Source of the DNA: Erpobdella octoculata
Taxonomy: Eukaryota > Annelida > Clitellata > Hirudinida > Erpobdellidae
Assembly (NCBI GenBank): GCA_963978895.1
Contig: OZ022243.1
Span: 17,028,789 to 17,092,788 of the forward strand
Length of the DNA: 64,000 nt
Direction of reading: 5' to 3'
Under the pieces are notes generated by a model. That model saw nothing but the letters and a program-made list of their open reading frames with translations, was not told the DNA's origin and did no database searches. The stretch's first letter is position 1. Each line of letters starts with the position of its first letter. Made by a program: the position numbers and the translations under genes. Positions 12,487-23,826 of the stretch are shown here, piece by piece.

Positions 12487-13484
12487 TCGTGACGGTGTTT
12501 GTGTCCACACTCCTACGAAACTCCAAACCGATTTTCGTGAAATTTGTTGTGTACGTTTGGATAGGTACACGTAAAATTTCATAAAAATCGGTTCAGCCGT
12601 TTAGGAGGAGTTTATATATATAATATAGGCTACAATCAGACAGACAGACTCACATATCTAGCTGACCCAGCAAACGTTGTTTTGCTTTTTAAATTATTCT
12701 GGTTTTTTTCATTAAAAGTTTAATGCTTGCTCTCCCGGTCGCTCTTCCGCTATATATATACATATATATATATATAGATTGGGAGAGCAAGCATTAAACT
12801 TTTAATGAAAAACCAAAATAATTTAAAAAGCAAAACAACACCTCCTGGGTCAGTTAGTATAAATATATGATGATATATTTCTGTTTTTTAAGGGCTCTCA
12901 TAGCAGGAGGCGGTGCTCCTGAAATAGAGCTTTCCATAAGGCTGATGGAACTCTCAGACACACTCACAGGTATGGAGCAATACTGCTTTCGAGCATTTGC
13001 TGAAGCCCTTGAGGTTGTGCCCTTCACTTTGGCAGAAAATGCCGGTCTGAATCCAATTGCGACAGTTACAGAATTGAGAAACAGACATGCAAAAGGAGAG
13101 AAGATGGCTGGTATCAATGTTAGAAAGGTTAGATCATTTTTCAACTATCGTTTAAGTCCCTTTCTTTATTAGTCTACATGAGGTAACTTCAGCTAAGTAT
13201 GACGTGTCACCAGTTTTTAAGGAATTGATTAGTTCCAAAAAAGTTGCATGATCACTTCGTTATTTCAGGGAGCCATTACAAACATTTTGGAAGAGAATGT
13301 TGTTCAACCTCTTCTTGTTTCCACCAGTGCAATTCATCTTGCAGCTGAAACTGTCAGGAGCATCTTGAAAATTGATGATATTGTAAGTTCTGTCATAATG
13401 AAATGCATTTATATTTAGCTTCGAGTTGTCAAATGGAAATTGTAACTAGTTTTTTGTTATCAGGTGACATGCATGGGAAGATAA
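7185..13484 (+). CDS. CCT4: T-complex protein 1 subunit delta (CCT4), 14 exons
   Basis: Delta subunit of the eight-membered cytosolic chaperonin TRiC/CCT, which folds actin, tubulin and other proteins using ATP. Exons: 7185-7269, 7361-7413, 7563-7652, 7735-7843, 7952-8094, 8158-8279, 8361-8496, 8632-8771, 8936-9032, 10423-10530, 10653-10783, 12893-13127, 13269-13382, 13464-13484. All introns are GT-AG and phases agree, giving 527 residues, close to the usual length of about 540. Group II chaperonin signatures are present: LGPRGMDKM (38-46), the NDGAT nucleotide site (58-62), GDGTT (89-93) and GGGAPE (410-415). Conservation with animal CCT4 runs the full length; the last residues (VTCMGR) are lineage-specific. 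Introns 9 and 11 are swollen by repeats. Upstream of the ATG the frame carries no other plausible start. No disabling change, so probably functional. Confidence 0.97.
9860..10194 (+). mobile_element. CTAG-ended family 2 element in CCT4 intron 9
   Basis: Starts near a TCCTTTATGCATTGC block, runs through a purine-rich degenerate minisatellite (GGGAACGGGAGAGCAAGC-like words) and ends CCTCTAAAAACCTTGGGCAA, a hairpin-like ACACCGG stretch and CTAG at 10191-10194. The same end occurs at 56072, 59200 and 59976. The hairpin plus CTAG end suggests another Helitron-like non-autonomous family; that is inference. Confidence 0.6.
10835..11843. mobile_element. TIR element in CCT4 intron 11
   Basis: About 1 kb bounded by an 11-bp inverted repeat (TATTAGGGATG at 10835 and its complement ending 11843), each embedded in (TA)n tracts at 10789-10837 and 11847-11917. 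Near the left end is a 29-bp minisatellite (about four copies, 10898-11020, word ACCCGAACTCGAAAATGTGA). The interior holds the long direct repeats listed separately. No transposase. It resembles hAT-type non-autonomous elements, with any duplication hidden in the TA tract. Confidence 0.55.
11125..11757. repeat. 185-bp direct repeats
   Basis: Two long copies (about 11125-11315 and 11571-11757) and a partial one (about 11480-11560). Shared words include CCTTTGCGTAACAAATAACA, CCGGACCGAGCC and TTAAGCCTCCTTCGGTC. Three short reverse-strand ORFs across them are parts of the same repeat and not genes. Confidence 0.75.
12440..12655. repeat. TA-linked dispersed repeat (family 3), diverged copy
   Basis: After a (TA)n tract the sequence contains the block TTTCATAAAAATCGGTTCAG followed by CCGTTT-x-GGAGGAG. 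The same block occurs at about 23700 and 34710, where it belongs to a longer repeat. Confidence 0.6.
12658..12857. repeat. inverted pair of Helitron-type tails in CCT4 intron 11
   Basis: A large palindrome. The left arm 12658-12736 starts CTAGCTGACCCAGCAAACG; the right arm 12781-12857 is its reverse complement with few changes; a 44-bp spacer holds (TA)n. Each arm matches the 3' tail of the Helitron at 19322, with its AAAC-GTTT hairpin. It would form a strong hairpin in the CCT4 pre-mRNA. Confidence 0.75.
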
Positions 13485-13590
13485 GAAGCTAAATATGATT
13501 GAGATAAGAAAATCAGTCTCGCTTGTTGTTGCTTATAAATGTTTTTGGAACTTCTCCATGTCTCTCATATTGAAGTTATTTCTAATGTTT

Positions 13591-13596
13591 AATAAA
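13591..13596 (+). promoter_or_regulatory. CCT4 polyadenylation signal
   Basis: A canonical AATAAA lies 107 bp after the CCT4 stop codon, followed by a TGTG-rich stretch, as expected for a short 3' UTR. Confidence 0.7.
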
Positions 13597-13599
13597 TAT

Positions 13600-15499
13600 G
13601 TGTCCGTCTTATAATTTATTTCTAGTGCGGTTCGTTGGAAGTTCATAATTTTTCAGCTTAACGTTGGGGATCTGATATGTAATAAGTCCAAATCTCAATG
13701 AAGACGGGGCTGTGTTGCACAGTAGTGTAGCTAAAAGTGAACCATTTGGGGACTTGTTTAGCAGCTTGACAACTTTTGGGGAACTGCTACATTTTCTGAC
13801 ACCTCCATCAATAGATGATTTCAAATTCTACATCTGAATTTGAATGAGTAGAACTCATTAGTTGGATTTTTTGAAGAGCTCAATGAAAGTAAATTTCCAA
13901 AGTCAGATGTCATTATGAACTATATCTAAACATCAAGAGATCACAGCTAATCAGGGGGGCCTGATTTTAAAAATTTTATTACCTAGAGTTCACTATATGT
14001 GTTTAAACTTTAATTTACCTTGTGATGATTCAATGCATATTGGAATCGTTCTGGCGTGTGTAGAAAATTTGCCCCCCCCCCCTTGATTTCCAAAATTGTA
14101 TTATATAAATTGTTAATTTTAACTTTACTCAACCTCATGATGATTCAATGCGTATTGTAATCCTTTTTGCGTGTGTAGACAGTTTTATATTCTAGATTTA
14201 TCAATAACTGCAGAGTAATAAGTTGTGTATCAGAGTTGGTCAGCGAACTTTACCCTATTAGTGGTATTGCTTCCTTCACAGCTGTATAAATCAAACTTTT
14301 TTATTATTTATTACACACAAATAAAACAAAATTCTACACACCCCATTTAGGACATTTTTTTAGTAATCCTGTACTTGTCCCTGCAATATTCATTCCAGAT
14401 ATTCCTGGTGGGATGCACTTAAGAAATTTTTCTATATAGGGTATATATATATATATATATATAAATTCGTCCATCTTCTATACAAATCCAAACCGCTGGG
14501 CTAATTTTAACGAAATTTGGCATGGAGGTAGATCTCAAAGAGTATAAAGATAAGGTAGTTTTTAATTAAATTTAATTTTTGTCTAAAACTCTTTCAGACC
14601 AAGAGTGCCTATGTATGTATGAATATCAAATGTTATTATTTTTAAGATTATTTTTCATTAAAAATACTTTGATTTTGATTTATTTAAAATGGCTGACGAT
14701 GCTGCAAGATTGTTGCATTATCAATATAAAGCTAACTCTAACTTAGTTATACAACTGGATCGGTCCAGAGGTGAGGCATCGGGCGAAGTTCTGCCATTGT
14801 CAACAAAAATGCTTTTGCAGCCAAAAATGGGAGACTGAGCAAAAAGGAAGTCTACTTAATCTGAAAAAGATGTGTACACAAATAAGCGTCATAAAAATTG
14901 ATTTGAAATGGGCGTTTGTCGCTCAAAAAATGTCACGCTTCTTTCTGAAGACTTTGATAATATGTGTGAACTGAACTGAGGCGCTGGTGGCAGAGCAGTA
15001 GAGTGTTCCAAATATAAAGGATTTATACATTTACTCAGGTTATTGCGTAACAAAATACGTAAAAAACGTTTGAAGGTTTTAAGCAAATATATTTTACTTT
15101 TTATGGGCTTAAAGAAGTTAGGAGAAAGCGGAAGAAAGAAAATGAGCGGGGATGGGAGAATAAGCGGGGAAGGAAGTGGGAGAGCGAGCGAGAGACGGAA
15201 AGTAAGTGGGGGAAGAAACAGGAGAAAGGACTCAACTAATATCACTGCCCCTAGGATAGACATTGATTAACCAAGGCGGCAACCAAATTATTCTTGTGAA
15301 TTGTAATGCTAAGCAGTTACTACTTTAACTGTAATTTTTCAGCATAATTGTTTCCCGTCTATTCCACTGTGACAGCACAATTCTTGGTGAAAAATTTCAG
15401 TCTTTTTCAATTTAACATGGAATTAATGATTGTATAACCATGATCTCAAACATTGAAATACTGTTGATGAAATAACTTCATTATGATGATTAGTGAGTA

Positions 15500-15500
<1 letters not shown>
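13600..15500. other. CCT4 to zinc-finger gene spacer, unclassified repeats
   Basis: AT-rich with no gene I can support. Holds a poly-C stretch at about 14072, a (TA)n tract at 14444-14462 followed by a dispersed repeat, and a purine-rich patch (15120-15235) like the minisatellite of family 2. Short ORFs here have no recognisable domain. Confidence 0.5.

Positions 15501-15502
<2 letters not shown>

Positions 15503-15549
<47 letters not shown>
15503..15549. repeat. (TA)n microsatellite
   Basis: Pure TA tract that forms the left border of the Penelope fragment. Confidence 0.95.
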
Positions 15550-15552
<3 letters not shown>

Positions 15553-15893
15553 TGTCTAAATTTGATTATTTTTATTAATATCCTTCTATTAAGATAATTC
15601 CATGAGGATATTAGTTTATTTGTATATTTAGTTATTACATGTTTTCTTATCTTTTGCCTCCTTTTACGCGATTGTATTTACAGACTATGAAGATGGCGAA
15701 AGCCGAAACGGCCCGTAAGTCTGAAATAAAGAAGGTTTTAAATGTTAATACTTTTCTTAATACGTGTTGCAGTAGACAAAAAACGTTGTTCCGAAATATT
15801 GAGAAAGTATCTATAAAACTCATAGCGGCTAAATGGAGACTCATTTTTAATCGAGCTTGTCTTAAAGAAAATCTTATGCCATCTTACATTATT
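15550..15893 (+). pseudogene. Penelope-like element fragment (3' region, ribozyme, start of ORF)
   Basis: Contains a short AT-rich lead, the hammerhead-like motif at 15681-15723, and an open frame whose end reads KWRLIFNRACLKENLMPSY. This matches the N-terminal coding segment of the Penelope element at 35692 (KWSIVFNRACLKEN). The similarity breaks into (TA)n at 15894, followed by (GA)n to 15941. This is the expected layout of a copy reduced to its 3' terminal repeat. Confidence 0.75.
15681..15723 (+). ncRNA. degenerate type I hammerhead ribozyme motif
   Basis: Stem I pairs CAGACT (15681-15686) with AGTCTG (15718-15723). Stem II is GGC-GAAA-GCC (15695-15704). Then comes GAAA (15705-15708) and a short stem III ACG/CGT ending in the cleavage triplet GTA at 15715-15717. 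The core reads ATGAAGA where CTGANGA is expected, so the core C3 is replaced by A and activity is doubtful. The fold differs in sequence from the motif at 39325 but keeps its pairing. Confidence 0.6.
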
Positions 15894-15894
15894 A

Positions 15895-15941
<47 letters not shown>

Positions 15942-16174
15942 ATAAACCTTTTCCAAGTGGTGCTCTAAAACTAGAAGTTGATAACTGCCTTTTTGAGATG
16001 TGCAAGAATTCAAATATTGGCCCTGATCGTTGATAGGTCTGGTAGCCCATTTAAACCAAAAATGCATAGAAACAAAATTTATATTTTGACTTATTTCTAC
16101 AGAATCCATTACATTCTTAGTGCATCCATAACGTTAGGGTAATAAAAACAAAAAGTGATTTTAACTTATATAGC

Positions 16175-16201
16175 ATATATATATATATATATATATATAA
16201 T
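16175..16201. repeat. (TA)n in 3' flank of the zinc-finger gene
   Basis: Short TA tract about 40 bp after the stop codon, probably in the 3' UTR. Confidence 0.8.
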
Positions 16202-16233
16202 TTTATATAGTCGTTCAAATTCATGCATATTCT

Positions 16234-19200
16234 TCAGCAGCCATCTTCATCCCATCCATCCAACTCTGAAACATTGAAATTACACAATTACTGAACTGTA
16301 ATACAATGACTAAGAAAAAATGGAAAAGATTAACTATCTTATTACCTATCAAATTGTCTTCATTTCCAGAATCTTCATTAACATCACAAGTTTGAGATAT
16401 AGGAGAAATGTCATCTATAACAACGGAAATAAAATTTTCAGACCGCATTTCTTTAGGGTCAGATACATTTGAAAGAGTCTCAAAAATCTTCTCCTTTAAA
16501 TCTGTTGTCTTTGTTTCTCTGACTGGACTGGTTGTAGCTCTATCTCCTGGGTCTGAATTTTCTAAAGATTTATTGACAGATGTTTTAGAATCTGTCCTTG
16601 ATAGAATTATCTTTAATTCATGACCATCATTAGTATTTTTAATAACATTCGATTCCTCCTCACAACTTGTATTTATTACACTTGAAGAGCCTTCCAAGTT
16701 ATATTTACTTTTTGAATCTTTTTCAGCACCACCAAAACTATTTTCATGATCAGGAATGCCATTGTTGCTCGCATCACTAACAGTTTCATCGATAACTAAT
16801 GCCTGCAATGGATACTCATCAGTATCATTTCCATCATCATTGATTTCAATGATTTGCTGGTTTTCAGTTTTGTGTAAATAAGATACTTTTGTTTTAACAG
16901 TAGGCTCATCATCTTGAATTAGAATTACAGAATTCTCTCTAATCAGAGTTTCAGAATTCTTTGAAGTTGGAGTAGCATAACTCTTTTTAGATGGAGTCAC
17001 AGAACTCTTTGAAGAGGATGTTCCAGAGTTCTTTGAAGATGATGTGCCAGAATTCTTTGAAGTTGATGTGCCAGAATTCTTCTGAGATGAAGTCTCAGAA
17101 TCCTTTTGAGATGGAGTTACAGAATTCTTTGAAGATGATGTGCCAGAATTCTTCTGAGATGAAGTCTCGGAATTCCTTGAAGAGGGAGTAGCAGAATTCT
17201 TTGAAGATGGAGTAGCAGAATTCTTTTGAGGTAATATGTCAGAATTCTTTTGAGATGGAGTTACAGCATTCTTTGACAATGATGTTCCAGAATTCTTTGA
17301 CAATGATGTTCCAGAATTCTTTGAAGACAATGTATCAGATTTCTTTTGAGACGAAGTATCAGAATTCTTTGAAGATGGAGTCACAGAATTCTCTTGAACC
17401 GGAGTTTTAGAATTCTTTAAAGATGAAGTCACAGAATTCCTTTCAGATGGAGTCACAGAACTCTTTCGAGTATCGCTTAAACTAACTTTTGGAAGCACTT
17501 TGCTTTGACTTTGTTCATTAGATTTTGCTTTTTTGGATGATGGAGCCAAAGCATGGGCACTGGAAGGTCTTTTTTGAGATAACCTTTTGTTCTGAAAATA
17601 TTTAATAAACAGCTTTAGTATATCTATAGTATACTAGCCCTAATTGCTGACTGACACCTTGCAGACCTAATATTTAAATATTCAGCAGATAATTGTAGTA
17701 TTTTGACAATTTCAATTAATAAATGAGATCTCAAAAAAGCAGATTATGGTTTTCTATCAGCTTTACTTTCAGGCAATGCAAAAAGATCTTATGATTGTTA
17801 TTCCAGCAAAACTTCAGATTTCCATCAGCCTGTTCGTTTACTTGTTAATATTTAGTGTTAAGCTAACAAGGAGAAAAATAAAAATACATAAATAAATAAA
17901 TACAGTTATTATGGACAGCAATTTAATCACTGAGAAACATTACATTCTCAACAGTGATAATTAAATTTCAGCAAAATGGGATTCTATGTTGATATACTGT
18001 ATATTTTCAATCAGATGATGCTCTTAATCATATTTTTCCTATTCAAATATGTATTTTGAAGATTTGCTAGCAAGATGGTGACCAGAGGAGTTTTATTTCA
18101 TGTCAAGAAAGCTCTGTTTTTTCTAGTAGTATGCGTTTTAGTAGAAGTTTTAGCACTGTTTTAAACGATATGTCAAAAATAAAAAAGTTAGAAAATCTTT
18201 GCAAAGGAAAAAATATAGTATATTATTCTTTCCATGAAACACTATTATTCATGTTTTATCAATACCTGTTCTAACCAACTAATATGAAAGTAGAAATCTA
18301 AAGAACAGGTCAGTCGCCTTAGCCTTCGATGAGTCATGCACCCTTGGAGGTGAGCTAGCAGTGAATGGGTACATGTTTTTCTATAACATATACAATTGAA
18401 TATATGGCTGTTTTTAGTTATTAAATCCTTTATATTAACTTCGCTGTGTTTGCTTGGGACCCCTTACCACTTAAAAAACCAACTTCCCATTATTCAATTG
18501 AGTTGAAATTTGGTGAGTTTATTTGTATCTGCGGACAAATAAATTTATTTTAAAATCTATTAAATTTTCAGATTGATTGGACAAACTTTGAGTGAATTAT
18601 AGAATCAAATCAATGAAACCTTTGAAAATTTTAAAAAATTAAATGACCCAACAAATTTTGGTTTCTTTAAAGATAGCGATATTTAATTTTAAATTTTAAA
18701 AATCTATAATAACAAATTTGTTGATTCCATATTGATTTGAAAATAACTTATATTTTCAACCCTTACATTCTATTAAATTTGCAGACCGACTGGAAAACAT
18801 TTGAGTGAATTATAGAATAAAAATAATTAAAACTTTAAAAATAACAAATTTCAAATTTTATGTAGAGAAACGAACTTTGAATTTTTAGTTTATTTAAAGA
18901 AAGCGACATTTCCAAATAAATAAATTTTCAATAAAAATGTTGCTTATTTCATATTGATTCAAAAGTTTCTTTAATTTGAAATCCTCACATATTAAGTATT
19001 TAGGAGACTGTGGTCAATGTTTTCATATTTGATAAACCTACTATCATCAAAATTTTCAAAAAATGGTGAACACGTATCTTTTTATTTTTCAAGAAGAATT
19101 TTCGATTTTGATATATGCATTGTTTTAAGAAAAAAGTTTGTTTTTCTGTTTCATCTCCTAAGGAGTAAAATTTTCAAAAACCCTTTCTTAGTGGGTGCAA

Positions 19201-19286
19201 GCGCTATAAAAGTAATATAAGTTCCAAATTTCACGTTCCTAGGATGAGCCGTTTTCGCTCGGCGTTGATTATCAGTCAGGACAAGT

Positions 19287-19321
<35 letters not shown>

Positions 19322-22295
19322 CTAGCTGACCCGGAAAACGTTGTTTTGCCTTATAAATTGTTTTAGTTTTTTTTTATTAAAAGTTTAATGTACAAATTAT
19401 GTCAATTTAAAAAATCAATCTCGAAGAGCAATCGAGTGTACAATGTTTTTTGTCCATCCATCTTTAGCCAACACAAACAAACTGGATGTTGCCCATGCGA
19501 GAACATGCCACGTATAATTGTCCGTGAGAAAAACATGGCGTGCCCAAATCTAAGCCACAAACAGACATTGTTTGGCCTTGTGACTTATTAATTGTCATTG
19601 CGAATGCCAATCTAATTGGACATTGAATTCGTTTGAATTCAATATGCACTTCTGTGGAAATCATTTTGTCATTGTTTTTTATATCTTTTAGTGTCCTGTT
19701 CAACGCCTCAAGCGAATGTTTGTGTGCCATAGTGCATTCATCCCAGATGATAATTTTGCATTGTTTCAGCACTGTGGCCATGGATGATTGCTTTTTTATG
19801 TTGCACATTGCATCTGGGTTATTTTTAATACTCAGTGGCAGCTTAAGTGCTGAATGAGCTGTTCTGCCTCCATCCAATAAAGTTGCTGCAATGCCAGACG
19901 ATGCAACGGCCAAAGCTATGCCATGCTGACTCATTTTTGAATTTAAGCGCATGGAATTGGGGACATTCCTTATCCATAGCACCAATCGTCACTTTCAAAT
20001 GAGAGTAATATTCAATATCCGGCTCATACTGAAATGCTAGACTAAGGAACGAATCAGATAAAAATTCTCGATATAGTTGCTGGCTCTGTCGATCGCTTGC
20101 TCTGCGTGTTTTATATACTAACTGGCCAGCATGTCTTTGTTCCAATTGTCGTTGTTGATTTTGTTCCGCTCGTGCTTCTTGTGATTGTGATTCTCGCAAT
20201 TGCACCACGTTCACACGCACATTTGAATTATGTTGTAGGATTTGTTCTTCTGTACTTTAAGCTATTCTATTTCGGATGTTTTTAGCATTATTTGTTCTAC
20301 GATCCAAATTGCCTCCTTGGCATCTTGCTGGCATTGTTCACTGTAAATCACGTACTGAGTATAATAGTACTAATAATTTGATTTTAATTTTTTTTTTAAT
20401 TTTTTTTATTATAGTTTATAGTCTTTTACACCATGTGTTTTAAGACGCGAAAATAAAATCAAAATGAAAAAATACTTATTTACACTAAACTATTTTTTCT
20501 CTATATTTACAGTTCTTTAGGATTATTTTGTATCCATTTATAGATGTCATGGCATATTTCCGAGTTCAGTATGATTTGGAGTGTAGTTGGTTTTTGGACC
20601 CTTTTACAAAAGTTCCCAAGTTCCAAAAGCTGGAAGAAGTTTCCATGGTGGAGTTAAAGAAGGAGTTGAGGGGACTGGGTTGAATTTGTCAACTATTTTG
20701 TTCAATGCCGCTGTTCTTTTGACTGCTGGTTGTTCAGCTTCTTTCACTTTTCTGTGAAAGAACCATCGCCATTTAACCCCTTCTTGTCCTCTGGGAGGTA
20801 CAAAGAAGTCTTTTGCCGGATGGTTTGGAATGATCTTGGTTTTAGTGGCAAGGTTTGTAATTAACATCTTTCGTCTTATATCGAGTGCCGAGCAGCCAAA
20901 CTGGTTCCAAGCATTGCCCCGCAAGCTGTTTTTAAGGCACTATATTGGATTTTCTCGAGTCTTTGTTTTTAAGATTCTGATGCACTGTCAAATGCTTCGC
21001 AGCCAAACTCCATCACTGACCGTATGGCGCATCGGTAGAAAAGCATCAGTGTTTCTTTGCCGCATCCCCAGCTTTGTCCTGTCAGGCATCGCATGATATT
21101 CAATCTTTTCTTGCAACGATCAACGATCTTATCAATGTGTTTTTTCCAGGTTAATTTTGAGTCAAATATTATACCTAGAAATGTAGATTCGCTCTTCCAA
21201 CTGATTTTTTTGTCATCCATACAAATAGGTAGGGAATTTCTTCAGAATTCATTGTATTTTGTAAAACAGACTGCTACCGATTTCTCGGTTGATAGTTTGA
21301 ATCCCCAATTGAGAAAGAATGTTTGGATTTCGTTTAATCGAGTCTGTAAGCAGTTTCGCATAGTATGTGGGTCTTTTCCTGAAATCCATATTGTACATCG
21401 TCCGCAAATATAGATGTCCGAATTCCATGGATTTCTTGACAAGACAGTTAGTTCGAAAGCTCAGATATAATAAATAAATTTTGTTTAAACTCAAGATTAT
21501 AATATAAAGGATTTAATTTACAGCAAGGAAAGGTATTATACATTTACTCCTTTGTCAATTTGATTTAAATTAAAGGAAATGATTTTATGATTTGATTATA
21601 TATATATATATATATATATTCGACTATGAATGGGTACGAATCAATGCTCGATAGTATATATAAGTTGTACGGCTTACATTCCGTCACTAGCTGTGTTCAA
21701 CATACCCCAACAAAAGCGCTTAACAGCCACTGATTTTTGGCGGTGGAAGTGGCGCAGATAGTAAGGTAGTTGGCATGATGCGAGGCGGTGTTGCCGATCC
21801 GACAATCGTGGAGTCGAGTCTGAAGTTGAGACATTTATATTTGCGTTATTTCGTGGTGGATTGTAAGCCATCCAAGTTTCTGATATATGTGGCTCGTAAA
21901 AACATATCAACGCTATGTTTCCTTATAATATATATATCATTTATTTTTGAAACATCCCTATTCCACGCTATGCTAGGGCTGGACGTTTTATCCATATCAG
22001 GCCCCTCCACAAGTCACGATCCAGGGCAGACTGTCGCTTCAGGCCGAGTTCATAAATTCTTCTTCAAGCCCATAGCTAACTTTTCACTTCCATCTAGGCC
22101 CAGAAAAGAAAGTGCGGACCTTGCTTGATTGGGCAACGTCCGAGCCTGCACGAAATTCTTTGTTTTGTTACCCATATGGAATTTGGAGCAGTTTTACCCG
22201 GATGCCCTTCCCGCGAACCTTCCTTTAGTCGCCTTTTACGACACGCATAGGAGGATACATGGTGGTTCTATTCTAACGGCCCGAACCACAAAGCT

Positions 22296-22337
<42 letters not shown>

Positions 22338-23331
22338 GCATCTGCGACCCGAAATCAATCGAGATTTCAAAACGATACGGGAGATCCCGTATTGCCATTG
22401 AAACGATACAGCCTGCAGAAGAAGTCTCGTATCGAAATAAAATAGCTAGACTTAAATTTGGTTCTCGTATAAAGTCTCGAAACAAATACCGAGATTTAAA
22501 AAAAATATTTTCCCATAAATAACGAAAGTCATACATATTTAATTAACGACTGTCACAACTGTGAATATTTGCAATTGATTCATCAACATTGATTAATTAA
22601 TCTACCTATTGACAGAAGTTTATAACTATTATCATCCCCACTTTAAATTCGGTTTTCCTGACAGCCTGTAGCCCCATTATTAACTATTTTTAGTCTGGGA
22701 ACCGGCAGCATATTTCAATATATATATATATATATATATATCGTATCTGTTCTATAGCTTTTTTTAAAGCCACGCCCCTCTTAGGCTGCTCGACCTCAGC
22801 ATACTACTGATACTACAAGGCAATCGTACTCGCTGACATCGATGACTATTATTATTAGTAATAGTAATGATCATTCTATGTTTATGTTTTGGTTTAGTCT
22901 GTTTGATAAACTTATTTTTTCAAATTTTTTACATAGAATTGGAATGATTATTTTATTGTTTCGATATCCGTAATTGACCGTAATAGTAGCTCATCTAAGA
23001 TATATCTTTATAATCTCGATTATATTCTTGGTTATTTCAAGTTTTAAAAACAAATAAATTTTGTAAATTTTTATAAATTTTTTAATATTTAAATATTTTT
23101 TCCAATGAATTCCTTTAATGTAGTTATTAATATTGTCTGTCGTGTATAGTTCATCATTCTATGTTATCTCGTTTTATTCGAGAAAAAATTTCCACTTCAG
23201 TCGAGATCCCGATATCGTATCGTATCGAAATCGCCTCGTTATTGATCGAGGCGTCTCGTATCGTATAATTCGAGACAAATTTCAGAAATCGTATCGTATC
23301 GTTCCAAAAAATAACAGGACGCAGAAGCTTA

Positions 23332-23365
<34 letters not shown>

Positions 23366-23754
23366 ATATATATGTTTGTTTGTCTTTCTGTTTGTCCTTT
23401 GTTTTTCCAAAATAACATTCTAAAATAATTTTTAAAAAATATTCTAAATAGCCTACTTAGTTACTTTGGATAAACAATAAGGTGCAATTATAGGAAAATG
23501 CATATATTAAAATATTTTCTAAAATTTATATATATATATATATATATATATATGCATTTCTATCTGTTGCATTTTCCTATGAAAAGGACATAATTGCACC
23601 TCTTTGTTTTTCCATTATAACTTTTTAAAATAATTTATAGAAAAATATTCTAAATAGCCTACAACCTATCCTCAGACATACCAAATGTACACAAAAAATT
23701 TCATAAAAATCGGTTCAGCCGTTTCGGAGGAGTTTGAAGTCAAACACTGTGACA

Positions 23755-23826
<72 letters not shown>

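Noticed and set aside
14984..15015. tRNA-like A-box (GGTGGCAGAGCAGTAGAG)
   Set aside because: No B-box, no acceptor stem; cannot support a tRNA or SINE.
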